From NCBI GenBank assembly GCA_965240325.2, contig OZ251240.1:1116001-1180000 (forward strand): a stretch of 64,000 nucleotides of DNA, read 5' to 3'. The translations under genes were made by a program, and so were the position numbers. Position 1 is the stretch's first letter. The number at the start of each line of letters is the position of its first letter. The notes under the pieces were generated by a model. It saw only the letters and a list, made by a program, of their open reading frames with translations. It made no database searches and had not been told where the DNA came from. Below are positions 51,706 to 61,644 of the stretch, piece after piece. The DNA comes from Rebecca billardiae RCC1528. Its lineage: Eukaryota; Haptophyta.

Positions 51706-53134
51706 TCAATGGACTTGGCGCCCGCACCCGCGAACACACCACGCCCGGTGCTTCGGCCACGCTGCCTGCATGCATTCCTCGGAGCACAGCCGCGCGACGC
51801 GACAGCTGTGTCGGACAAACAGCAGCCGCGCAGCGCGAGGGCCCGATTCGTTCGGAGTCCGGGGCAGGGGCATCCGCGGCGGTCCGGGCGCGGCGCGTGG
51901 TCAGTCGGGGCACGCGCCGCAGGCGGGAGTGGACGGAGCCCCGCCCGAAGGCCCCCGCAAGTGCGCGCCGGGCGAAGCTGCGCGCGGCGGCGACGCACCG
52001 CGAGCACTTGAACTTGACAGCGAGCGTGCCGCAGCCGATGCAACGGGCTGCGGCCGAGTCAGCGAGGGTCGGCGAGCTGGCGTGCTCGCAGACGGGCCGG
52101 GCGGCGCCCGCGCGCGGGGCGGCGGCGGGCGTGCTCACCTCGGGCGCGCGCGGCGCCTCCACGCCCGCCACCTGCGCCGCGTGCTCGGCGCACCAGCCGG
52201 CGCCCTCGTCGGCCCTGCGAGCGGGCGGCGTGCACGCCACGGCCATCGCCGCGGGGCGACGCGAAGGCACCGGCGACGGCGTCTGCGTGAGCTGCAGCGC
52301 GCGTTGGCGCTTCGGCTGCGGGGAGCCCCCGGCGGGCGCGGCGCGGCCCTTCGACGCCGGCGTGCCCGCGCCCACGCCGCCGTTCGCGGCGCAGCGCAGC
52401 CAGAACGCGCCCTGCTCGCTGTCACGGGGTACGCCGCGGCCCTCGCACAGCAGAAGGCCAAGAAGACGCTGCGCGCGCGGCAGCTGCTGCTGGCTGGCGG
52501 CGAGCACCCACATCGCGCCGTCGGCGGGGCGCTTCGGGGCGCCCACGCCGTTGAGCACGCACGTGCCGAACTCAAACTGCGCCTCGCGCTGGCCCTGCTG
52601 CGCCGCGAGGGCCCACCAGCGCGCGGCCTTCGCCTCGGCACGCGCCGCGCTGCGCAGCTTGCCGTGCGCGCGGAACGCGCGCGCCCGCACGCCGTACGCG
52701 CAGCCGAGGTAGTAGCGGGCGTCCGCGTCGCCTTGTTTCGCGCTCGCCCGATACTCGGCGCTCACACGCTCCGCCTCCTTCGCCTCTTGGTCCAGCAGCG
52801 ACTCGTCTGTGCCGCCGCGCGCGGCCGCATGCGCCGCACCGTCGTCCCCATCGTCCGCGCTGTCCTTGTGCGTGCTCTGGCTCATCGTGCGAGCGGGGCG
52901 CGACGGCGCCGACGGCTTGCACGGCGCGGCACTGCGCGCGCACGAGCCCAGGCTCTCGTCGTCGCTTCCCGCGTCGGGGCCATCGGCCTTGTTGGCTGCG
53001 CGCGTGAGCGTGCCACGCAGCTTGGCGTGAGACGCGCGACGCGCGCGCGAGCTCGCGCCACCGGCGGGCACCTCGGCCTCCTCAGGCGCGACGAGATCGT
53101 ACGCCACGCACGTCGAGCTCATCGTGCCGGCCAT
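51706..53134 (-). CDS. second Sel1-repeat protein with MYND zinc finger
   Basis: The model joins 53134-51999 and 51805-51706 (411 aa). The phase-2 intron (donor GTGCGT) splits the MYND finger: exon 1 ends CIGCGTLAVKFKCSR and exon 2 gives CRVARLCSEECMQAAWPKHRAWC, which together complete the zinc ligands (C-x2-C, C-x2-C, C-x3-C, H, C). Upstream are two or three Sel1-type repeats (AKQGDADARYYLGCAYG, AAQQGQREAQFEFGTCVLNG, RAQRLLGLLLCEGRGVPRD). Between them and the finger is a Pro/Ala-rich linker. The N-terminal 130 residues are low complexity and charged. The frame is open to 53212, so the start is uncertain. It shares architecture with 23506-25119 but has far fewer and more diverged repeats. Confidence 0.8.
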
Positions 53135-53474
53135 GTCTCCCTCGCGCCGCCAGCGGTCGCGCGCTTCTCGCAGAGCTCGTACGCGCCCGCCTCCGCACTC
53201 GCTTGGGCGCACCCTTGCGTGCGTTCGCGCCCTCTTGCCTCCTTGGCCGCACCTTGCGCGCGCAAATGGGCAATCCCTCCGGCCGCTCCGGCTGGTGAGC
53301 AGCGGACCAGGCCACCAGGACTGACCGGACGGGGACGATGGATCTTGCTGCAGAATCTCACTCAGCAGTCAGCACATTTTACCGGACGGCATTACGGCAA
53401 GTGAAGGCCGCGAAAATGACGATTGTTCGCGATGGCGGCCGCCTGCGGGGTTGAGCGCTCGATCCCTCAGCTGC
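53135..53474. promoter_or_regulatory. about 340-bp shared upstream region of a divergent pair
   Basis: Between the second Sel1-MYND gene and the methyltransferase. Both genes have alternative upstream ATGs (53212 and 53451) that would shorten it. Confidence 0.35.
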
Positions 53475-54377
53475 ATGCCCCCGCGCGGGCGCTCGAACCA
53501 CAAGAACGCGCATCTCGATGCGTACACGCGGCACAGGGTGCAGTACGATCGGCTCTGTGCGGCGCAGGGATCCGCCCATCTGCTCGACTGCCTGCGCGCC
53601 GTGGCGCCGTGGCGCGGCGCGGACGTCGTCGACGTGGGCACCGGGAGCGGCAAGCTGGCGATGCTACTCGCACCCGCTGCGCGCTCGGTGGTTGGCGTCG
53701 ACCGGCAGCACGAGATTCTTGAGCTCGCGCGCGCGCGCGCGCGCGAAGCCGACGCACGCCACGTGCGCTTCCTCGAGGGCGACTGCTGCACGCTCCCGCT
53801 GCCGTCGGCGAGCGCTGACCTGGCCGTTGCCGGCTGGGCACTCTGCTACATCAAAGCTGAGCACGAGACGATCGACGCGGCGGGCCTGGCGCACGGCCCG
53901 TGGCGCGAGCATCTTGACCTCGCGCTGCGCGAGCTGAGCCGCGTGCTCAGGCCCGGCGGCGTTGCCATGATCATCGAATCGCTTGGCACCGGCGTGTGCG
54001 CCCCCGCTCGCGAAGGCAGCAAGTACTATGCGCACCTCGCGGCGCGCGGCTTTGCGCGTCTCGGCTCGCATGTGCGCACGGACTACGTGTTCGGCTCAGA
54101 GCAGGAGGCGCGCGAGCTGCTTACCTTCTTCTACGGCGGCAAGACTGCCGCGCGGGGCGTGGCGGCTGGCCGACCTGCCGAGCTCGGCAGCCATGGCTTC
54201 GTGGTTCCCGAGTGCACCGGCGTGTGGTGGTGGCGCAAGCCTCGGTCCAACCTTGCCGCTGCGGCTCCCGCGCGAATGCAGGGGGGGCAGCAGGGTAGAG
54301 ACGCGGGCGTAGGTCTTCGCGCTTTGGATGCGCTTGTCGCTGACTGCGCCCTTGGTGCTGTGTCATCCAGCAGATGA
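53475..54377 (+). CDS. class I SAM-dependent methyltransferase
   Basis: 300 aa from MPPRGRSNHK (an in-frame ATG at 53451 adds 8 residues). A Methyltransf_11/25-type fold: motif I DVVDVGTGSGKLAMLL (about 50-65), the acidic end of strand 2 in VVGVDRQHEIL, motif II FLEGDCCTLPLPSASADL, and the post-motif LRELSRVLRPGGVAMIIES. The N-terminal AYTRHRVQYDRL fits the helix before the core in small-molecule methyltransferases. The substrate cannot be told. The last 60 residues are low complexity. No signal peptide, so probably cytosolic. Confidence 0.85.
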   Translation: MPPRGRSNHKNAHLDAYTRHRVQYDRLCAAQGSAHLLDCLRAVAPWRGADVVDVGTGSGKLAMLLAPAARSVVGVDRQHEILELARARAREADARHVRFLEGDCCTLPLPSASADLAVAGWALCYIKAEHETIDAAGLAHGPWREHLDLALRELSRVLRPGGVAMIIESLGTGVCAPAREGSKYYAHLAARGFARLGSHVRTDYVFGSEQEARELLTFFYGGKTAARGVAAGRPAELGSHGFVVPECTGVWWWRKPRSNLAAAAPARMQGGQQGRDAGVGLRALDALVADCALGAVSSSR

Positions 54378-54520
54378 CAAGAGGGGCCGTCGATGCTGTT
54401 GGTTTTTAATCATGTCGGCGCGGAGCCCGCGCCAATCTACTGCTGATCTGACTGAACAGTATGCAGCAGGGTATCTATATATACATATCGTCTGCCGGCC
54501 ATGCACATATATATAAAACC
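54378..54520. other. short convergent intergenic region
   Basis: 143 bp between the 3' ends of the methyltransferase and ABC genes. AT-rich; nothing else seen. Confidence 0.4.
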
Positions 54521-56556
54521 TCAGCAGATGGCAAGGAGCTCCTGGTAGGCTGCGCACATGTGTGGGCCACCAGCCTGTGACAGCTCATCGTGTGTCCCAT
54601 CACCCACGATGCACCCTGCTTCCATGACGACCACACGCTGGCTGGCTTGCCGGATGCTGCTCAATCGATGCGTGACGGAGATGATCGTGGCGCTTGGAAG
54701 GGCTCTTTGGAGAGCCTGGTGTGCTCTGCGCTCTGAGACTGCGTCCAAGTGCGAGGTGGCCTCATCCAGGAGGAGAATGTCTGGCTGGGAAGCGATCGCG
54801 CGTGCAAGCAGCACGCGCTGCTGCTGCCCGCCGGACAACAGGCACCCACGCTCCCCGCAGCGCGAGGCCAGCCCAAGTGGTAGCTCACGCGCGATGACGT
54901 CAACCCCAACGCCTGAGCCGCTGCACGGACAGCTGGCTCGGTGCAGGCTGCCATTGGGCGATGAAAGCGGATGTTGTCAGCGATGGAACGATCGAAGAGC
55001 TTCACGTCCTGGGTGACAACGCACATTCGGCGGCGCAGCGTTGCAGTAGGCACCGCATGCAGGGGAATGCCGTCCAGCTCGACCGCTCCGCTTGATGGCA
55101 GCACCGCCCGCATGAGCAGCGCCAAAAGCATGGACTTCCCAGAACCAGACTGGCCCACGATGGCAACGTGCTCGCCATCTCGGATAGACACAGACACATT
55201 GCGCAGCTGCTGTGTGATGGCTTGTACAGCCGCTGCGTCGCGTTCGTCCTCCGCATCGGCTTTCGACGAAGTGGGCAAGGACACAGTCGCCTGCCGAATC
55301 ACCAGGCTACCAGAGCCACGTGTGACGTCCCCGTCCGCACTGGGTACTCCAACGACCCTGCTGCTCCCACCATCAACGACAAGGTCAGGGGCGTTAGCAG
55401 CAGTGCAGAAGTCCACAGGGTCTGCAACAGCAGGGCCAGCTGGCTCGTCGAGGAGGTGAAAGTAGGTCGTAAGGGCTGTTCGCAGCTGCGGCAGTTTGCC
55501 CACTTCGTCCATCAATCGCTCTGTGGCGCTGCCCCATGAGGAGAGTAGCCCTCTCAGAGCCTCCAGCTGACCCAGGCTGATCCGCCCCGCACGGATGGCG
55601 GAAGTGCCTGCTGCGATGATTGTGATCTGCTGTAGGCCGTCGATGAGGCGGCACGTGGCGCGGAGTACCGAATCAACGTCGTCGGTATGCTCGAGCACCC
55701 GCTGCGCCTGAGTTCCCAATGCCTTTGTGCCGGCCACCTTGCCTTCCACGCAGCCCCCCAGCTGCACTGCACTTTTTTGCGCCAGGGCCTCAGTCGTCCT
55801 GGCATCGAGCTTGCCCAAAGCATCGTAGCGGACCACACCGAGGAGGCCAAGACGCCGCGCGGCAACCGCAGTGAGCGCGAGCGCAAGTGGAGTCCGCGTA
55901 AGCACGCCAAGCAGCGTCATCTGGGTATCAATTTTAGCCATCTCGCCAAGCGCGAGCATCGCCTGCAAACAGCCGGAGATGAATATGTGCGGCCCGCGTG
56001 TCGCAGAGTCGGTGAGCTGCCATGTCTCGCGGTCGCAGCGGCCGACGATTTCGCCAGGCGAGCGCCGACCGCGTCCAAAGCGCTCATCTGAGCGCAGCTG
56101 CGCGCGCACAAGCCGCTGCCTCGCCCGGAATGCCATGTTCCATCGCGCGCGAGAGAACATGGCAGAGCCAACGATGCTCGCGGCCCATATGCCAATCTGC
56201 AGCAGTCCAATCTGGACGAGAGCCGGCGCGAGCGGCTGCACCGAGCGCGCAACGGCGAGATCGATGAAGTTCCCACGTAGCTTTGCCATCAGGACCTCCA
56301 ACAGCGCCCCACACGTCGCGATGGCGGTTGCTGGCACCACAAGGCGTGGATCAGCGCTTGCGAGCTCCGCCCAGACGCGCCGCCATTCTACAGGCAGAGT
56401 GCAGGATGTGGTGTCGTCGCGAGCACGCAGCACCTCTTGCGGGACTAGAAGGTCGCGGGCTCGAGCGACAAGTTTCGCCTGATCGCCCACGTATCCAAGG
56501 CCCAACTTGCCGAAGGGCACCGCCGCGAGCGCGACCAAAGCGAGCGGCGACAGCAT
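54521..56556 (-). CDS. ABC exporter (ABCB-like half transporter) with one frameshift
   Basis: Membrane export pump: one transmembrane domain followed by one nucleotide-binding domain. Starts MLSPLALVALAAVPFGK; hydrophobic segments include LVVPATAIATCGALLEVLM and ALVQIGLLQIGIWAASIVG. NBD: Walker A GQSGSGKS (about 466-473), Q-loop VVTQDVKLFDRS, signature LSGGQQQR, Walker B DILLLDEATSHLD and H-loop SVTHR. The signature and Walker B are in a different frame from Walker A. The shift lies at 54904-54907, where the minus strand has TTGGGGTTG; one more G would give a continuous VDVIARELPLGLASRCGERG. So either one base is missing from a G-run in the read or assembly, or this copy is dead. The frame is open upstream to 56754. 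About 678 residues if corrected. Divergent from the glycosyltransferase fusion. Confidence 0.87.
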
Positions 56557-56816
56557 GGCTCGTCGTCTTCCGTTCCTCGGACGCGTGAATGAAGCAGTTT
56601 CCCTCCCAGACGAAATCGGCCCGACTTTTGGGTGGCGGCGGCGGCGGCAGTTTGCTACAGGTCTGTAGTACGACGTGTTCAACACGCTTGTAAGGAGCAG
56701 CTCTGCACCCGCGCAAACTTCATTTATGGCGCGAAGTTTCCGCGGGTACAGCACTGGACACTCATCATATTGGATTAATACAAGTTGAGACTACGTATGT
56801 ATCATACTTAAAACGC
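56557..56816. promoter_or_regulatory. 260-bp shared upstream region of a divergent pair
   Basis: Between the ABC exporter and glycosyltransferase-fusion ATGs. AT-rich over 56760-56815, including ATATTGGATTAATAC. Confidence 0.4.
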
Positions 56817-59800
56817 GTGTCCGACACGCCCGACATCACAACCCCGTTGGACCCGGCCATGCACGCAACGGCGCCGCACGAGCGCGACGCGCCCCTGCTG
56901 GCGGTGCTGATCCCCTTTCGGATCGAAGGTGACACCCGCGTCCATCTCAAGCAGCTCGCGACGGATCTGCTCGCCGATCCCACGGCTCGGCTGCTCATCG
57001 TGCTTGGCGTCGACGAGGACGACGCTGGTGCGACAGCCAGCTTCCGGCAGGAGATGGAGGGCTACTTCTGCAACGACGCGGAAGGCGGATCGACGCAAAG
57101 GGTTCGCGATGTCGTGTGGCACAGTCTGCCCGCCCACCCGGACACGCCCTTCGCTGCCGCCATCGCGTGGGACGAGATGGCTCACTGCGCGTGGGCGTGG
57201 CGGTCGTCGACCAGCGGCACAGCTGCCCCGTCACAGTCGCCGACGCCGCCTGCAAGCGCGCGTGAGGACGGCCCGAAGGATGAGCGCGTTGAGCTGTTTG
57301 TGATGCTCGGCGAGGACGTCCGCCTCCGCCCGTCCAGCTCAGATGCTCAGCAGACGTCTGCTGGCTGGTACGAGCTGCTGTGCGCGGCGATCAGCTCATC
57401 ACACGCTCACCTGGCCGCTGCTGCAGAGGCTTGCGGCGAGAGCCCGCCGCCACACGGCTTTGGCTGCTTCTGCTTCGAGGACGTGCGTGACACGGGCTTC
57501 CCTTCGTTTCCTGTCGTGGGCCGCCAGCACCTGGACGCCTTCTGCGGGCACATGTGGGCGCGCACTTTCTCCACGACGCGTGGCGTCGGAGAAGAAGAAG
57601 ATGCACAGCTGCTCGGTGCGACTGAGCAGCATTCGGACGTGGTGTCGCCAGCTGGCTATGGCTTCATCAACCAGGACCTCGACCCATGGCTGTTTTGCCT
57701 CTACCAGCCGTGGGGCGCAGCTGTCTTCGTCAAGGGCCTGTATCTCGAAAACATGGTGGGCGGCTGCGGCGGTGAGCCGCGCTACGCCCGCCAGCACGTG
57801 CGCTGGCAGGACGATGCCCTGAGGCTGGGCAGGCAGCGCATCTCGCACCACCTCGCAGAGCTCGCCCTCGCGGCCGGCCGGCCGGCGGTGGCGCCGGCGT
57901 GGCTGACGCTAGACGTCGTGGTGCCCACGTTCCGCTGCGACCTGCAAGCGCTCGACCAGATCGCCAGGCTCGCTGTCCCCCATCGCTGCGCCACGCAGAT
58001 CATCATCATCGTCGACAGCCCTGACCCAGCAGCGCGATCGCGCGTCATGTCGCTCGATGCCCTCCCGCACGTCCGCGTGCGATGCAACGAGCGCAACGAG
58101 GGCGCCTCGGCGTCACGCAACAGAGGCATCAATGAGTCCGCGGCGGAGTGGGTGCTGCTGCTCGACGACGATGTCGAGCCCCACGAGGAGCTGCTCTACC
58201 GCTACGTGGAGCGGCTGCGCACCATGCCTGCTGCCGAGGCGGCTTCCGTCGGTGGCCTGCTCGGCTGCACCTCCTTCCCGTCGCCATTCAACCAGTTCAC
58301 GCGTGCCGTGCAGCTGTCTGACATCACGTACGCCTTTGGCGTGGCGGCAACTGACAGCAATCCGGCATGGGGCGTCACCGCAAACATGCTCATCCGCAGG
58401 ACGGCGTTGCGTTTTGGCGACGAGTTTCCGCGCACCGGAGGCGGCGAGGTGCGCGCAGCGCACGCACCGACGCCGTGATGTGCGATCGATGCGGCGCCTC
58501 CTCGCGCGGCCACACTCGTCGTCGCATGCGCGTCGCCGCTCCGTGGGCGTCGTTTTGATCGCATGCTCATGACCACTCCGCCTTATGGCTGATGCGCGCA
58601 GGACGTTGACTTCTGCCTGCGTTCAGCCGGTGGCTTTGCGGCGACAAGTGCGGCACGCGTGCAGCATCCGTGGTGGTCGGGCGGCTCGCGATCATCAATG
58701 GGCCACTTTTTCAACTGGGCGACGGGCGATGGCGTTCTCCAGGGGCTGTACCCCGATCATCAGTTCTGGGCGCTGCTTAACGTGGCCGAAGCGGCGATGC
58801 TGGGCACGCTGTACCTCGAGTGCACGGCTGCGGTCGCAGCTGCATTGGGCGCGATGTGCATGCGAGCCGCGCTCGCACGCGCGGCTGCGGGGCTGCTTGC
58901 CACGGCTGCGGTCTTGCTCGCAGAGATGTGTTGCGACGTGATTCGCCTGTGCTGTTTGGAGAGCGCTCGGCATCCGCACATCGGTGGGCTCGGGCGCGTG
59001 CTTGCCGCGGCTGAGTCCTCAGTGGTGATCCTCGCGTTGGAGGCCGGCCGGCTTGTGGGCCACCTCAGGCGCGGCGCACTGCTGCGCCACCTCGGCTCGC
59101 GCTTCGACTGGCACTGCGGCAGACATGGTGATGACGTGTCCATCGCGTACGAGCAGCGCAGGTACGCTCTGCGGAGCGTCGCGTACGTGTGCGCGCTGTG
59201 GTGGCTTGCGCACTGTGCGGCCACCGGTGCGCACGTGGATGGGCTGGTCGTGTCCGGCTTTGATGCAGCCATCGCTGCGTGTCTCCTCGCGCGGTGCGCT
59301 TCGCACGCTGCCTGGCCGCCTGGCAGAGCGGGCGGCCAGGCCGGGCGCATGCGCGGCGCTTCCGTCGCGGAGAGCTCGCTGCCGATGCACTTTGCGTTCG
59401 TGGTGGACGAAAGCTACGCGATGGCGCTCGCAGTCGCAATCACCTCGCTCCTCGACCACCAGCCGAGCAGATACGCTGTGCAGATCACGGTGCTCGATTG
59501 CGGCCTGACCAGCACGTCGATGGCCAGGCTGCGCAAGTGCGCGCGCACCAGAGCTGCTGCGCCGGCCACGATCACGTTCGTGAGCCTCCCAGACGACGTG
59601 GTGGCGACGGCGCGCGCGCTTGGGCGCGCACACGGCTGCGCCTGGCCGGTGTGGGTGAAGCTCTTTGCGCCGCAGCTCCTCGAGCGGCTCACTCGCGTCG
59701 TGCTGCTCGACTGTGACATACTCGTCCGCGGCTCACTGCGCCCGCTCTGGACGGTGAACCTGGGCGAGCACGGCTTTGCTGCAGCGCGAGATATCGGGCT

Positions 59801-60554
59801 GCCAGTTGGGCCCGAGCCGCTGAGGGGTGCACTCCGCAACTCGCTCTCCGAGCGTGCCGAGCGTGCCACCGCCTGCTCCGGCCTCGCGAGCGCTGCGCGC
59901 CTTCGTTCCAGCCAGACTGTGTCGTATTTCAACTCTGGCGTGATGGTGCTGCGCCCGGCGTCGCTGCGTGCGGACGGAGCTTTCGAGCGCGCGCTCGCAT
60001 TTGCGGAGGAGCAGGGCAGTCGTGGCGTGAAGCTGAGCTTCTGGGACCACGACGCGCTGAACGTCGCTCTCGTGGGGCGCTGGGTGCCCCTGCCGCTCGA
60101 GTTCAACGCGCAAGGGCTGGGGTCGTACGCTCGGTTCAGGACGCGGCCCGACACTGCCGAGGGCACGCCGGCTCTCTTCTCGCAGGCCGAGCTGCGCGCT
60201 CTGGACGTCCGAGCGCGAATCGTGCATTTCACAGGGCCAGCGGTGCTGAGGCCCTCCGCGGTGCTGAACAGCAAATTCGTACGTGCGCACGCCAAGCCGT
60301 GGGCATACGACCCCGAGAGCACCAACCTGCATGCGAGTGAGTGGCGAACGGTTCTCGATCGCACCCCATGGGCAGGTGCTCGGCCGACGCAGGCGGACGC
60401 GGCGCGCGGGGCACTCGACGATTTGCGCGCATACGCCTCGCGCTGCACCGAGTCCACGGTGCCAGGCGTTGCCGGCTTCTGCCACACGGCTTTTTTCCGC
60501 GCGCTCGCAGGCGAGCTGAGACTCATGAGCGCCAGTGTGCCCAGTACTCAGTAG
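56817..60554 (+). CDS. multi-domain glycosyltransferase: GT-A-like, GT2 and GT8 domains fused
   Basis: The model joins 56817-58448 and 58602-60554 (1,194 aa). The phase-0 intron (donor GTGCGC) rebuilds GGGEDVDFCLRSAGGF, the conserved GGEDxDxxxR loop of GT2 enzymes, so the two halves are one gene. Domains in order: (1) about 25-340, a degenerate GT-A-like region (LLAVLIPFRIEGDTRVHL, LLIVLGVDEDDAG, and a DQDLDPWLF loop); (2) about 362-580, a GT2 domain (LDVVVPTFRC, NEGASASRNRGINES, LLLDDDVEP); (3) about 600-760, several hydrophobic segments (e.g. AALGAMCMRAALARAAAGLL) likely to be membrane helices; (4) about 805-1110, a GT8 domain (FVVDESYAMALAVAITSLL, VVLLDCDILVRGS, YFNSGVMVLRP, IVHFTGP and KPW). 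Probably a Golgi polysaccharide enzyme with two catalytic activities. Sugars and acceptor unknown. Confidence 0.87.
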
Positions 60555-60906
60555 CGTGTCACTAAGCAGCCGCCGTCTTCTTCGTGATGCACTACAGTCT
60601 TCGAGCAGCTAGTCGTATAGTCATACATGGATCATATCAGCATCATATGCGGTGATGGCGACGCGGTGTCATATGCACATCGATCATATGCGCAGTGCGA
60701 TATTTCTGACGACTGCAGGCATGAGAGCATCATTGGCCATCATGACTACGTACGAACGACGTGTATGTATCGTGCCTTCTCGCGTCTCGATGGATCTGGT
60801 GGCGCGCAGCATTGCTGGCCTGCGCGTTCTGTAGTGTGTGGACACCGTCGCATGCGCTCTCACGCCACCAGCTCCAGCCGCGTGGCCATGCGCACGCCAA
60901 CGGAGC
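60555..60906. other. intergenic, no gene seen
   Basis: 352 bp between convergent genes, with several CATATG/ATCATATG steps near 60625-60690. Nothing supported. Confidence 0.45.
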
Positions 60907-61536
60907 CTATGGCGATTTGGAGACAAACAGGAAGCCGCGCAGCGGGTACCCACCTGATGCCTCGTCCGCAGAGCCCATGCCCACGACAGCCGAGAGGAAC
61001 GCGAGCGCTGTGCCGCCATGCCAGGCCCAGAGGCGGCCGATCGTCCAGGAGTCCCCATCGGTATAGTGCTGGGCGAACGAGCCTAGCGCAACCACATTGC
61101 ACAGCATGTAGGACACCAGTGCGCGCATTTGGCCGTACCGCGCGAGCGAGACCGACGCGGATGTCATCGACGTGACAAACACAACTGCGCGCAGCTTGTG
61201 CGGATCGCCTAGGACGAAGACGACGACGGCCGCGCCGAGGACGCCCGCGACGAAGCTGCCTGTCGCCCATGCGATGCTCATGAGCATGATGGCGAAGCCA
61301 TCGAGCTTCTTCACCCACGGGAACGCCGCCACCATGGCCGGGCTCGGCGCGCGCGCGTGGAGGATCCAGCGGTAGGCGAGGCTGAAGGCGAAGATGAGGA
61401 GCATGTTGACGACGAGGCGCGTGCACACGACGCCCGAGCCGGAGAGCAGGAGGGCACATGCCAGGTAGCACGCGGACGACGTCTGGCACAGCAACCCGAG
61501 CTCCTTCGGCTTGCCGAGCGGGCGTGTCGGCGCCAT
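60907..61536 (-). CDS. multi-pass membrane protein, unrecognised
   Basis: 209 aa from MAPTRPLGKPKELG (the ATG at 61560 adds 8). Five or six hydrophobic segments: ACYLACALLLSGSGVVC, LLIFAFSLAYRWIL, GFAIMLMSIAWATGSFVAGVLGAAVVVFVLG, LVSYMLCNVVALGSF and AWHGGTALAFLSAVVGMG. No family motif recognised. The divergent gene 108 bp away encodes an ER-type protein. Confidence 0.7.
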   Translation of the reverse strand: MAPTRPLGKPKELGLLCQTSSACYLACALLLSGSGVVCTRLVVNMLLIFAFSLAYRWILHARAPSPAMVAAFPWVKKLDGFAIMLMSIAWATGSFVAGVLGAAVVVFVLGDPHKLRAVVFVTSMTSASVSLARYGQMRALVSYMLCNVVALGSFAQHYTDGDSWTIGRLWAWHGGTALAFLSAVVGMGSADEASGGYPLRGFLFVSKSP

Positions 61537-61644
61537 GATTCGGTCAGGCTTGGTGAGCAACCGCAGGACCCAGAAGGCCCGGACTCACGCCCGCCTGTAC
61601 AAATACGGCCATCGCGCGGCCGTGTGCCCGCGGTCCAGACAAGC
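61537..61644. promoter_or_regulatory. 108-bp shared upstream region of a divergent pair
   Basis: Between the membrane protein and the thioredoxin-fold protein. No core element recognised. Confidence 0.35.
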
